The position numbers and the translations under genes were made by a program. Below, one piece after another: positions 1 through 7,719 of a DNA stretch of 16,085 nt (positions are counted from its first letter, which is position 1; each line of letters opens with the position of its first letter). Source of the stretch: Desulfuromonas sp. (GTDB lineage Bacteria; Desulfobacterota; Desulfuromonadia; Desulfuromonadales; SZUA-401); the NCBI GenBank assembly GCA_002869605.1, contig PKUI01000160.1, positions 1 through 16,085 of the forward strand. Reading direction: 5' to 3'. The notes under the pieces are model-generated. The model did not search any database and was not told where the DNA came from. It saw nothing but the letters and a program-made list of their open reading frames with translations.

Positions 1-477
1 ACCGCCGAGGCGCTGCAGCAGCATGGTCTGCGTCCCGACGTGATGGCCGACGACTACCGTGCCGAGGGGGTGATCTCCAAGCTCAAGGAGCGGGGTGTCA
101 CGGGCCAGAAGGTTCTCTACCCGCGCGCCGAGCTGGCGCGCCAGCTGATCCCGAAGGAGCTCGAGGCTGCTGGCGCCGAGGTGCTGGCCCCGGTCGCCTA
201 CTGCAGCCGTGCCCCGCAGGACGACTCAATCCGTGGACTTCTCGAAGAGGGGCAGGTCGACGCGATTACCTTTACCTCTTCCTCGACGGTCGACAACTTC
301 GTCGCCATGGTTGGTGACGACACCGCGCGTCTGGTCAAGGATATTCCGCTGTTCTCGATCGGACCGCTGACCAGCGAAACGATGAGCAAACACAAGCTGA
401 TGATTGCCGCCGAGGCCTCCTCCTCGACCCTCGAGGGGATGGTGACGGCGATGCTCGGCTACTACACGCAACGCTAA
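1..477 (+). CDS. hemD: Uroporphyrinogen-III synthase, C-terminal part (5' end outside window)
   Basis: The reading frame is open from the first base and gives 158 residues before TAA, so this is the 3' part of a longer gene. HemD cyclises hydroxymethylbilane with inversion of ring D to give uroporphyrinogen III, the branch point to haem, sirohaem and corrinoids; it is cytosolic. The visible part has typical HemD features: the segment reading [17 protein letters not shown], the [11 protein letters not shown] strand-helix of the second domain, the [12 protein letters not shown] motif and an IGPLTSETM segment. The 25 bases to hemB contain the hemB Shine-Dalgarno sequence and no terminator, so the two genes are probably co-transcribed. 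In Geobacter-type genomes HemD is often fused to the CobA methyltransferase; whether that holds here cannot be seen. The family call is firm from motifs, with no search run. Confidence 0.88.
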   Translation, partial: TAEALQQHGLRPDVMADDYRAEGVISKLKERGVTGQKVLYPRAELARQLIPKELEAAGAEVLAPVAYCSRAPQDDSIRGLLEEGQVDAITFTSSSTVDNFVAMVGDDTARLVKDIPLFSIGPLTSETMSKHKLMIAAEASSSTLEGMVTAMLGYYTQR

Positions 478-502
478 ACCCATTGCACAGGAGGTCTGCC
501 TG

Positions 503-1474
<972 letters not shown>

Positions 1475-1502
1475 TACGGGGTTTATCTGCTATGTTTGAT
1501 GT

Positions 1503-2201
1503 ATGGCAGATAAACTTGAGAGTCAGCAGCTCAGCCGTGCGGAGATCGTCACCGCGCTGGCGCACTACTACCGTGCGGAATCGCAACGCAGCCTCGCCTG
1601 GCGCGAACGCCTCGATCGCACCACCAACTGGGCGGTCGGGGGGACGGCGGCGTTCCTCGGGTTCGGCTTTAGCCACCAGGAGTTTCCGCACAGCTTCTTC
1701 CTGTTTGGGCTGGCGATTATCTACACTCTGCTGCTGGTCGAGGCGCGGCGCTTCCGTTTCTACGATGCCTACGAGTACCGGGTGCGGCTGCTGAACCAGA
1801 ACTTCATCTACCACGTGGTGGCGCACGGCGCGCTGAGCGATGATCCCGGTCTCGAGGGAGAAGGGGTCTATTGGCGTGCCGAACTCGCCTCCGATCTGCG
1901 CTACCCGCAGTACAAGATGAATATGGTCTACGCCCTTGGACGGCGCATCGCGGCCAACTATATCTACCTGTTCGCTATATTGCTGGCCGGCTGGTTTATG
2001 AAGATCAAGCTCCACCCGCAGGTGGTTGACAGCTGGGAGATGTACCTGAAACAGGCGGCCATCGGCGTCCTCCCCGGGGAGCTCACCTTCGGCTTCATGC
2101 TGCTGTTTGTTGCCCACCTGCTCTACCTGTTGATCAAGGGGTTTAGAGAGCGGGGCGGGCGCGATGTGCTCCATCCCTTCCGCGAGCCGGAACGTCACTG
2201 A
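1503..2201 (+). CDS. DUF2270 family integral membrane protein
   Basis: This 232-residue protein resembles the DUF2270 family of predicted membrane proteins, whose function is unknown. Four hydrophobic segments are visible, at about residues 42-56, 61-80, 151-168 and 193-213. Between the second and third is a polar, aromatic-rich region (ARRFRFYDAYEYRVRLLNQNF, continuing to about residue 145) that is probably cytoplasmic. The N-terminus (ALAHYYRAESQRSLAWRERLD) is charged and helical, and the C-terminus is basic. The ATG at 1503 is chosen because it gives the full conserved N-terminus; the ATG at 1492 is in another frame. There is no clear Shine-Dalgarno sequence, which fits translational coupling to hemB 28 bases upstream. 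It probably belongs to the hem operon. A role in haem metabolism would be guilt by association only. Confidence 0.75.
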   Translation: MADKLESQQLSRAEIVTALAHYYRAESQRSLAWRERLDRTTNWAVGGTAAFLGFGFSHQEFPHSFFLFGLAIIYTLLLVEARRFRFYDAYEYRVRLLNQNFIYHVVAHGALSDDPGLEGEGVYWRAELASDLRYPQYKMNMVYALGRRIAANYIYLFAILLAGWFMKIKLHPQVVDSWEMYLKQAAIGVLPGELTFGFMLLFVAHLLYLLIKGFRERGGRDVLHPFREPERH

Positions 2202-2231
2202 ATGAAACCGGAAAGTCGAATCCATATCTGA
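2202..2231 (+). other. Nine-codon mini-ORF overlapping the M16 peptidase start
   Basis: An ATG directly follows the DUF2270 TGA (TGAATGA). It opens a frame reading MKPESRIHI, whose TGA shares one base with the M16 ATG (TGATG). This fills the gap between the two genes and could couple translation across it, since the M16 start lacks a good ribosome-binding site. It may equally be chance in a 30-base gap. Confidence 0.25.
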
Positions 2232-3514
2232 TGTCTGAAGCCGATCTTGTCACCCTCCCCAACCACCTGCGGGTCATTAGTGTCCCGATGCCTCACCTGC
2301 ACAGTATTGAACTCGCCTGCTACCTCGGCGTCGGTGGTCGCCATGACCCTCGGGGGCAGGAAGGGATCGCCCATTTCGTGGAACACATGCTGTTTCGCGG
2401 CACCGCCGAGCATCCCGACAGCCAGGCGCTCGAACGCGCCTTCGAGGCGATTGGCGGCGCGGTCAACGCCGCCACCGACTGCGAAACCACCTGTTTTCAC
2501 ACCCGTGTGCATCCCGATCATCTCGCCGCAGGGATCGGGCTGTTTGCCTCGATGCTGCTGCGTCCGAGCCTGACCGGGATCGACACCGAGCGGCGCATCA
2601 TTCTCGAAGAGGCGCGCGAAGACTTCAACCAGGACGGGGAAGAGATCAACCCCGATAACCTCACCGGTCAGCTGTTGTGGCCGGACCACCCGATGGGGGT
2701 ACCGACCATCGGTACTGAGTCTGGCATCCTGGCGGTCGATCGAGCGGCCCTCGAGCGGCACCGGGAGCGTTTTTACTGTCCGAATAACGCGGTTATCGTC
2801 GCCGCGGGAAGGCTCGATCCTGCGGAGCTGCTCGCTGCCGTCGAAGACTGCTTTGGCGATTGGAATGTGGCTGAACTTCCGGAAGAACAGCCGGTTTCGG
2901 GTTGGCAGCCTGTTGATTATCCTCAGTTCAGCTGGGTGGAGGATGCCGATTCGCAGGTCATGGTGCAGCTCGCCTTTGCCCTGCCGGGGCGCGATACGGC
3001 CGAACTGATCCCGCTACGGCTACTGCGCAGAGTTCTCGGTGGCAGCGGTCCGACGCGCCTGATGCAGAGGCTGCGCGAAGAGCTGGGACTTACCTACAAC
3101 GTCGAGGCCAATCTGTCGCTCTACGCCGACTGCGGGGTTCTCTCCATCGACCTCGCCGTGGCCCCGGAGAACCTGGTCGAGGCCGTGCAGGAGTGCGTCG
3201 GTGTGCTGACCCGCCTGGTGGCAGATGGTGTGGATGAAGAGGAGCTGGCAGCGATCAAGCGCACCTACCTGTTCGATCTCGATTTTTCCCGGGACCAGCC
3301 TGAGGCCCACGCGGTGCGCTACGGATGGGGGGAGATCATCGGTCTGCGCCGCGATATTGCCGAGGACAGCGCCGAAATCGCTGCGACCAACGCCGAGCAG
3401 ATCCGCGTGCAGGCCGAGCAGCTGTTTGTCCCCGGCCGCTTGTGTGCGGCGTTTGTGGGGCCGTTTGAAAGTCAGCAGAAGGACCAGGTGGAAAAGCTGC
3501 TACGAACGTTCTGA
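2231..3514 (+). CDS. M16 family zinc metallopeptidase (processing-peptidase/PqqL-like)
   Basis: The 427-residue protein has the inverted zinc motif of M16 peptidases: HFVEH at residues 48-52 (ligands H48 and H52, catalytic E51). The distal glutamate ligand is expected in the ILEEAREDF segment, around E126-E127, about 75 residues downstream as in the family. The C-terminal half has the usual inactive M16 domain, including REELGLTYNVEANLSLYADCG around residues 283-303. The size fits the single-unit bacterial type related to mitochondrial processing peptidase beta, YmxG and PqqF-like proteins. No signal peptide is visible, so it is probably cytoplasmic. The ATG at 2231 lies 30 bases after the DUF2270 stop and has only a weak upstream purine run; a nine-codon frame (2202-2231) overlaps it. 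The gene ends shortly before an intrinsic terminator and is likely the last of the hem transcript. Its substrate is unknown. Confidence 0.88.
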   Translation: MSEADLVTLPNHLRVISVPMPHLHSIELACYLGVGGRHDPRGQEGIAHFVEHMLFRGTAEHPDSQALERAFEAIGGAVNAATDCETTCFHTRVHPDHLAAGIGLFASMLLRPSLTGIDTERRIILEEAREDFNQDGEEINPDNLTGQLLWPDHPMGVPTIGTESGILAVDRAALERHRERFYCPNNAVIVAAGRLDPAELLAAVEDCFGDWNVAELPEEQPVSGWQPVDYPQFSWVEDADSQVMVQLAFALPGRDTAELIPLRLLRRVLGGSGPTRLMQRLREELGLTYNVEANLSLYADCGVLSIDLAVAPENLVEAVQECVGVLTRLVADGVDEEELAAIKRTYLFDLDFSRDQPEAHAVRYGWGEIIGLRRDIAEDSAEIAATNAEQIRVQAEQLFVPGRLCAAFVGPFESQQKDQVEKLLRTF

Positions 3515-3543
3515 TTTTTAGCTGTTGCATCAAAACCATCATG

Positions 3544-3572
3544 AGCCTTCCCAACTTTGGGAAGGCTTTTTT
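3544..3572 (+). terminator. Intrinsic terminator of the hem/M16 transcript
   Basis: A perfect nine-base-pair stem, AGCCTTCCC (3544-3552) with GGGAAGGCT (3559-3567), closes a six-base loop and runs into six T residues. It lies 30 bases after the M16 stop codon and is a classic Rho-independent terminator. It separates the hem cluster from the riboswitch unit. Confidence 0.92.
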
Positions 3573-3597
3573 GCGTAAAACTCAGGGATTTCCTGAA

Positions 3598-3626
3598 TTG
3601 TTTTTAAACAGTAAGTAGTGTAGCTT
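3598..3626 (+). promoter_or_regulatory. Candidate sigma70 promoter of the riboswitch unit
   Basis: TTGTTT (3598-3603) is followed after 17 bases by TAGCTT (3621-3626). This would start transcription near 3633, about ten bases before the first strand of the riboswitch. The boxes are only moderate matches (about four of six and three of six), but the position between the upstream terminator and the aptamer is right. The segment from 3515 to 3825 has no gene and holds the terminator, this promoter, the aptamer and its expression platform. Confidence 0.4.
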
Positions 3627-3640
3627 TGTGAGGCTTAATA

Positions 3641-3727
3641 ATTTCTCCGATAAGAGCAAACCGGGGGCGACCCCGGGACGCAGAGTCACGGGTCTCGTTT
3701 CGAGACAGCCGAGCCGCCGAAGAGAGT
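3641..3727 (+). promoter_or_regulatory. GEMM-I/Ib cyclic-dinucleotide riboswitch aptamer (probable 3',3'-cGAMP type)
   Basis: The segment has the GEMM core in order. GCAAACC (3656-3662) leads into a P2 stem, CCGGGG with CCCCGG, capped by a GNRA tetraloop GCGA (3667-3670). GGGACGCAGAG (3675-3685) follows. P3 is ACGGGTCTCG, a TTT loop and CGAGACAGCC, and the 3' part reads GAGCCGCCGAA. P1 can form between 3643-3647 and 3722-3726. This closely resembles remembered Geobacter GEMM-Ib aptamers, including the P3 region. The base three positions before AAACC (A3655) corresponds to G20 of the Vibrio Vc2 c-di-GMP aptamer and to A14 of the crystallised Geobacter cGAMP aptamer. A at this site is associated with 3',3'-cGAMP binding. 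The intercalating A (3678) and a C around 3717, which reads the second base, are present. The family call is strong; ligand preference is inferred. Confidence 0.88.
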
Positions 3728-3753
3728 AATTCCCGGCATAGCCATGCCTATTG

Positions 3754-3785
3754 CCCGTCTTCGTTTATTGGAGGACGGGTTTTTT
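3754..3785 (+). terminator. Riboswitch expression-platform terminator
   Basis: CCCGTCTTC (3754-3762) pairs with GAGGACGGG (3771-3779) in a nine-base-pair stem with one G-U pair, followed by six T residues. It lies between the aptamer and the first gene, so ligand binding most likely controls read-through. A small hairpin, GGCAT (3735-3739) with ATGCC (3744-3748), sits between aptamer and terminator. No clear antiterminator could be drawn, so the on/off direction is not decided. Confidence 0.88.
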
Positions 3786-3825
3786 ATTTGAAGTTCCCCG
3801 TATCTCCACTATCCGGGAGGGGTTG

Positions 3826-4161
3826 ATGATCGTTACGGTACGGCAATTGATTCTTGGCTTGAGCACAGTCCTATTTTTATCGATGCCAATTTCGGCGTTA
3901 GCCCTTGTTGGCACGGTGCAGTGTCTGGTTACTTCCCCGGCATCGGGTGCGCAGGTAAGTGTCGTAGGTGGTGGCGAAGGTAAAACGGTCGTGACATCTG
4001 TTGCTCAAGGGAGCTTCGAGTTGTCCTCCTTGTCGGGGGAACATGCCGTTGTTCGGGTGAAGGCTGCGGATAAGAACTATGCCAAGGTTCGGTTTCCGGT
4101 CAGCCTGTTTGCCAGTGGAGATGTGGCGATTGTGCTACCTGCAAAGCAGGGTAGGGGCTAA
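3826..4161 (+). CDS. Small exported protein, beta-rich, riboswitch-controlled
   Basis: The 111-residue product has a clear Sec signal peptide (basic R6, hydrophobic LILGLSTVLFLSM, probable cleavage after ALA at residue 26). The mature part is about 85 residues, rich in V, S, G and A. It looks like a single immunoglobulin-like or carboxypeptidase-regulatory-like beta sandwich: GTVQCLVTSPASGAQVSVVG, then TVVTSVAQGSFELSSLSG, then HAVVRVKAADKNYAKVRF. C33 (VQC) has a poor lipobox context, so a lipoprotein is unlikely. The ATG at 3826 is chosen because GGGAGGGG lies just upstream; the same frame is open from a TTG at 3751, but that codon is inside the riboswitch terminator. It is the first gene after the riboswitch and probably heads a three-gene unit. 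The family is not recognised and the function unknown. Export is well supported; the fold is a guess from pattern. Confidence 0.75.
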   Translation: MIVTVRQLILGLSTVLFLSMPISALALVGTVQCLVTSPASGAQVSVVGGGEGKTVVTSVAQGSFELSSLSGEHAVVRVKAADKNYAKVRFPVSLFASGDVAIVLPAKQGRG

Positions 4162-4164
4162 ACC

Positions 4165-4401
4165 ATGTGGCGTATTCTCTTCAAGTTTGTGCTGGTCTTA
4201 CTTACGGTTTTGATGGTCTCCAATTTTTCGCAGGCAGCCAACGCCTGGACCCTTTTCAGCACGATTTATGGCGGAGGCAATCACTCTTCCGGAGCAATAG
4301 TCACCCAGACCGACGTGAATACACTGGCTAATCACAGAGTGTGCGCAAAAAGCGTATACGCCAACCCCACAGGGCCAACCCGGAGTGCTCTTTGTAGCTA
4401 A
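4165..4401 (+). CDS. Very small exported peptide with two cysteines
   Basis: The frame encodes 78 residues. Residues 1-27 are a textbook signal peptide (WRILFKF, a VLVLLTVLMV core, and cleavage at ANA before WTLF). The mature peptide would be about 51 residues, glycine- and serine-rich near the start (YGGGNHSSGA), with two cysteines at mature positions 33 and 50 that could form one disulphide. It starts three bases after the preceding stop, with a weak GTAGGGG about ten bases upstream, so translation is probably coupled. No continuation is open in the other frames, so it does not look like a frameshifted fragment of a larger gene. GC content is visibly lower than in the metabolic genes around the island. 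I do not recognise a family. A secreted signal, a structural peptide or an adhesin subunit are possible but unsupported. Confidence 0.6.
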   Translation: MWRILFKFVLVLLTVLMVSNFSQAANAWTLFSTIYGGGNHSSGAIVTQTDVNTLANHRVCAKSVYANPTGPTRSALCS

Positions 4402-4437
4402 AGTCACATCAAGACCAAATTGACAAAGGAGGCTATC

Positions 4438-4947
4438 ATGGACAGAACCAACGTCTGCATTCGGAAAAGATATCCCTTCAATAAACTACGTCTTCTCGGC
4501 CATCTACTTATCTTGGCCACGCTTTATCTTGCGTTTCTAAACTGCTCGGTCCAATCTGCCGATGCATCCATCGAAAAACTTCCGACCCTGAATCTTGTCG
4601 GGGATGGCCTCGAGTTTTCCAGCGAAGTCATCGACGGGGTCCAGGCCCGCATCCTCATTAGCGATGTTCGCTCCGACATGAAAAAACTCGGCAGCGCCAA
4701 AACCCATCTGATGGCCGTACGCTTTTACAATACAGCAGACGACACGCCGATCCCCCAGGGGCACGCAGCTCTTTACCTGACCAACGATCACACCAAAAAC
4801 GGCTTTTTCGACCCGATGAAAAACCAGGACGGCATCTTTGTCGCCGGCCTGTTGTTGATTAAGCCGGGGGACCAGCACGCGATCATCGCTACCAAGTTGA
4901 TCGATGAAAAGACGCGTGATTTTCACGTCAATTTCACCCTCGAATAA
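4438..4947 (+). CDS. Exported protein of unknown family, third gene of riboswitch unit
   Basis: The 169-residue protein begins at ATG 4438, six bases after a perfect AAAGGAGG (4425-4432); an in-frame TTG at 4420 lies before the Shine-Dalgarno sequence and is rejected. The N-terminus is long and basic (RKRYPFNKLR), followed by a hydrophobic core (LLILATLYLAFL) and a probable cleavage after SADA, near residue 44. C30 (FLNC) does not make a good lipobox. The mature part of about 125 residues alternates polar and hydrophobic stretches: ARILISDVRSDMKKLG, HLMAVRFYNTADDTPIPQGHAALYL, FDPMKNQDGIFVAGLLLIKPGDQHAIIA, FHVNFTLE. The arrangement loosely recalls small periplasmic beta-sandwich proteins of the FixH/YtkA type, which is a guess. 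It is the last gene of the unit. Function is unknown; a periplasmic or cell-surface location is likely. Confidence 0.78.
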   Translation: MDRTNVCIRKRYPFNKLRLLGHLLILATLYLAFLNCSVQSADASIEKLPTLNLVGDGLEFSSEVIDGVQARILISDVRSDMKKLGSAKTHLMAVRFYNTADDTPIPQGHAALYLTNDHTKNGFFDPMKNQDGIFVAGLLLIKPGDQHAIIATKLIDEKTRDFHVNFTLE

Positions 4948-4967
4948 CGGGCACTTTCCCAAATGAA

Positions 4968-4997
4968 AAGGCCCGCCGTCATTTGACAGCGGGCCTT
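4968..4997. terminator. Bidirectional hairpin terminator between convergent units
   Basis: AAGGCCCGC (4968-4976) pairs with GCGGGCCTT (4989-4997); after one mismatch the stem continues with GTCA and TGAC around a two-base loop. It lies 20 bases after the last riboswitch-unit gene and 58 bases past the lpd stop. On the - strand it runs into CCTTTTC. On the + strand it runs into CCTTAATTGTTT. It probably serves both transcripts. Confidence 0.82.
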
Positions 4998-5055
4998 AAT
5001 TGTTTAGTCCTATCTTTAATGTTAAAGAGTTTCCGTTTGTGTTTGGGGGTTGATC

Positions 5056-6468
5056 TCAGGCGTGGATCGCTTCGCCGAGTGCCGCCAGGCAGGCCTCCTT
5101 GAACGCTTCGGAGAGGGTCGGGTGAGCGTGACACATCAATGCCACATCTTTGGCGCTGCCGGCAAACGCCATCACCGCTAAAGCTTCGCCGAGCATCTCG
5201 GAGGCGTGCGGACCCATGATGGTGACCCCGAGGATGCGACCGCTTTGCGGGGCGGCGAGCACCTTGACGAAGCCGTCGGTGGCATTCATCGCCTTGGCAC
5301 GGCCGCTGGCCATAAACGGAAACTTGCCGACGGTGTATTCGCGGCTCTCTTCCTTGAGCTGTTGCTCGGTTTTGCCGATTGCGGCGATCTCCGGGTGGGT
5401 GTAGATAATGCCCGGAATCAGGTCGTAATCAACCCTGGAGGATTGCCCGTCAAGCCGTTCGGCAAACACCACGCCTTCCTCAGAAGCCTTGTGGGCTAGC
5501 ATCGGGCCGGGAACCAGGTCGCCGATGGCGTAAACCCCCTTGCAGCTGGTCTGGTAGTCGTCGTCCACCTTGATGCGTCCCTGGTCAAGCTCGACGCCAC
5601 ACTCCTGGAGGCCGATCTGCTCGGTATTCGGGCGACGCCCCGCACTGACCAGCACCCGGTCGCAGGTCAGCTCCTCGTTGCCTTTGGCGATCTCCAGGGA
5701 GAGCGTAATCTGTTCGCCGTCGCGCGCAGCGCCGGTGAGCTTGGTGCCGAGCCGGAAGGTGAGCCCCTGTTTCTCGAGCAGTTTCTGGAGCGACTTGGCC
5801 GCATCGCGGTCGGTCGGCGGGAGTATTTCGGGGAGCATTTCGACCACCGTGACCTTGCTGCCGAGCCGTGCCCAAACGGTACCGAGTTCGAGGCCGATGT
5901 AGCCGCCCCCGATTACTACCAGGTGCTCGGGTACCGTCTCGAAGGAGAGGGCCCCGGCCGCATCCACCACGTAAGGCGGCTCGAAGGGCAGGGGGGGGAT
6001 TTCAATGGCGCGGCTGCCGGTGGCTAGGAGAACCCGGCTCGCCTGGTAGGTCGTTTCCCCGTTATCTGTTTTGACGGCAACGGAAGGAATTTCACCTTCG
6101 GGGCCGGCCACCAGGCGTCCCGAACCGGTGAGATGGGTAATGCCGTTTTTCTTGAACAGCGACGCGATGCCGCGCGTCAAACGGGTCACCACATCCTGCT
6201 TGCGTTTGAGCAGCTTGGCGAGGTCGAGGCGCGGCGGTTCAATCAGGATGCCGTGCTTGTCGAATTCGTCCCGCGCACGGGCGAACAGCTCACTAGAATC
6301 GAGCAGTGCCTTGCTCGGGATGCAGCCTTCGTTGAGGCAGACGCCGCCGAGGCTAGCGCGTTGTTCGACGACCGCGACGCTCTGCCCGAGCTGCGCTGCG
6401 CGGATGGCAGCGACATAACCGCCCGGGCCTCCGCCGATAACGATCAGATCAAAAGTAGTGTCAGACAT
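5056..6468 (-). CDS. lpdA: Dihydrolipoyl dehydrogenase (E3)
   Basis: The 470-residue flavoprotein reoxidises the dihydrolipoyl arm of E2 and passes electrons to NAD+. Seen in order: the FAD-binding GGGPGGYVAAIRAAQLG (residues 12-28), the redox disulphide GGVCLNEGCIPSK with C44 and C49, the NAD-binding GGGYIGLELGTVWARLG around residue 187, the second FAD contact YAIGDLVPGPMLAHKASEEG, and the C-terminal catalytic HPTLSE (H449, E454). Length and motif order match the family. The ATG is preceded by CGGAGGA, and only 18 bases separate the gene from sucB, so it is the last gene of the sucA-sucB-lpd operon. As the only lpd in the window, next to E1 and E2 of 2-oxoglutarate dehydrogenase, it is expected to serve that complex; it may also serve pyruvate dehydrogenase or the glycine cleavage system if these are present. 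Confidence 0.96.
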   Translation of the reverse strand: MSDTTFDLIVIGGGPGGYVAAIRAAQLGQSVAVVEQRASLGGVCLNEGCIPSKALLDSSELFARARDEFDKHGILIEPPRLDLAKLLKRKQDVVTRLTRGIASLFKKNGITHLTGSGRLVAGPEGEIPSVAVKTDNGETTYQASRVLLATGSRAIEIPPLPFEPPYVVDAAGALSFETVPEHLVVIGGGYIGLELGTVWARLGSKVTVVEMLPEILPPTDRDAAKSLQKLLEKQGLTFRLGTKLTGAARDGEQITLSLEIAKGNEELTCDRVLVSAGRRPNTEQIGLQECGVELDQGRIKVDDDYQTSCKGVYAIGDLVPGPMLAHKASEEGVVFAERLDGQSSRVDYDLIPGIIYTHPEIAAIGKTEQQLKEESREYTVGKFPFMASGRAKAMNATDGFVKVLAAPQSGRILGVTIMGPHASEMLGEALAVMAFAGSAKDVALMCHAHPTLSEAFKEACLAALGEAIHA

Positions 6469-6486
6469 CGATCCTCCGGTGCCGGG

Positions 6487-7707
6487 TTAAAGTTCCAGCA
6501 GCATCTCTTCGGGGTCTTCGATAAGTTCGACGACGGTTTTTAGAAAGCTGACCGCTTCGCGTCCGTCGATCAGGCGGTGGTCGTACGAGAGGGCCAGGTT
6601 CATCATCGGGCGCACGACAATCTCGCCGTTAACTACCACCGCCCGCTCCTTGATGGCGTGCATGCCGAGGATGGCCGCCTGGGGTGGGTTCAGCATCGGG
6701 GTGCTCAGCAGCGAACCGTAAACCCCGCCGTTGGTGATCGAGAAGGTGCCCCCCTCGAGCTCTGCGATTGAAATCTTCTTGGCGCTGACCTTTTGTGCCA
6801 GCTCGGCGATCTGCTTCTCGATGCCGGCGAAGTCGAGCTGGTCGGCGTCGCGCAATACCGGCACCACCAGGCCGCGCTCCGAACCGACCGCGATGCCGAT
6901 ATCGTAGAACTGCTGGTAGACGATCTCGTCGCCGTCAATTCGGGCGTTGACGGTTGGAAACTCCTTGAGCCCTTCGACCACGGCCTTGACGAAGAACGAC
7001 ATCAGCCCGAGTTTAACCCCGTGCTTGTCACGGAAGTGCTCACCGTGCTTGTGGCGCAGATTCTGAACCCGTGCCAGATCGATCTCGTTAAAGGTCGTGA
7101 GCATGGCGGTTTCGCGACGCACCGAGACCAGACGTTCGGCGATCCGTTTGCGTAGCGGCGACATCTTCTCGCGGTGGACACGGGAATCGCTGGTCGCCGA
7201 AGGTGCGGTTGCGCTGGCGGGTGCAGACGGCTCAGTGGCCTCCGCTACCGGAGCCGGCAAGGATGCTGAGGGCCCCGGTGTTGCGCGCTGTACGTCTTCA
7301 ACAAGGATCCGTCCCTGGGGGCCACTCCCCGCAACCTTGCTAAGATCGACCTGTGACTCTTCCGCTAGCTTGCGCGCGGCCGGGTTGACGGCCATTGCCG
7401 CGGAGTCTTTCTCTGTGAGTCTGGCGGTATGCACAGGCTTTTCCTGGTCGGCTGGTTTGGGCGGTTCTTCGGAGCCCTCTTTTTCGGCGAGGGTCGCGAT
7501 CACTGTCCCGATCTGCACGGTTTCTCCGGCTGCGATCTTGATGCTGAGGACGCCGCGTACCTCGGCCTCGACCTCGACGTTGACCTTGTCTGTTTCGAGC
7601 TCGCACACGGTTTGGCCCTTTTCGACCACCTGGCCATCCTTGAAGTGCCACTCGACGATCAGCGCTTCGACAATCGATTCCCCGACTTCGGGGACCTTGA
7701 TATCCAT
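6487..7707 (-). CDS. sucB: Dihydrolipoyllysine-residue succinyltransferase (E2 of 2-oxoglutarate dehydrogenase)
   Basis: The E2 core takes the succinyl group from E1 on a lipoyl arm and transfers it to CoA. With the start chosen here the protein has 406 residues. One lipoyl domain (about 1-78) carries the lipoyl lysine K41 in ETDKVNVEV. The E1/E3-binding domain (about 104-140) contains [10 protein letters not shown] and [11 protein letters not shown]. An Ala/Pro-rich linker follows, then the catalytic domain from about residue 175, ending with DHRLIDG (H377, D381), close to E. coli SucB in length and active-site position. The frame can be extended two codons to a GTG at 7713, but that codon overlaps the AGAGG ribosome-binding site (7713-7717), so ATG 7707 is preferred. 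The gene starts 12 bases after the sucA stop. The single lipoyl domain and sucA context favour a 2-oxoglutarate rather than pyruvate substrate. Confidence 0.95.
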   Translation of the reverse strand: MDIKVPEVGESIVEALIVEWHFKDGQVVEKGQTVCELETDKVNVEVEAEVRGVLSIKIAAGETVQIGTVIATLAEKEGSEEPPKPADQEKPVHTARLTEKDSAAMAVNPAARKLAEESQVDLSKVAGSGPQGRILVEDVQRATPGPSASLPAPVAEATEPSAPASATAPSATSDSRVHREKMSPLRKRIAERLVSVRRETAMLTTFNEIDLARVQNLRHKHGEHFRDKHGVKLGLMSFFVKAVVEGLKEFPTVNARIDGDEIVYQQFYDIGIAVGSERGLVVPVLRDADQLDFAGIEKQIAELAQKVSAKKISIAELEGGTFSITNGGVYGSLLSTPMLNPPQAAILGMHAIKERAVVVNGEIVVRPMMNLALSYDHRLIDGREAVSFLKTVVELIEDPEEMLLEL

Positions 7708-7719
7708 AGACACCTCTAT

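Noticed and set aside
3751..3825. Upstream TTG start for the first riboswitch-unit gene
   Set aside because: The TTG lies in the expression-platform terminator, and the ATG at 3826 has a good ribosome-binding site directly before a normal signal peptide.
3926..3926. Lipoprotein assignment for the small exported proteins on the basis of early cysteines
   Set aside because: The residues before C33 of the first protein (TVQ) and C30 of the third (FLN) do not fit the lipobox pattern, which needs a small residue just before the cysteine.
4420..4437. Upstream TTG start for the third riboswitch-unit gene
   Set aside because: The AAAGGAGG at 4425-4432 would be inside the coding region; ATG 4438 is correctly spaced from it.
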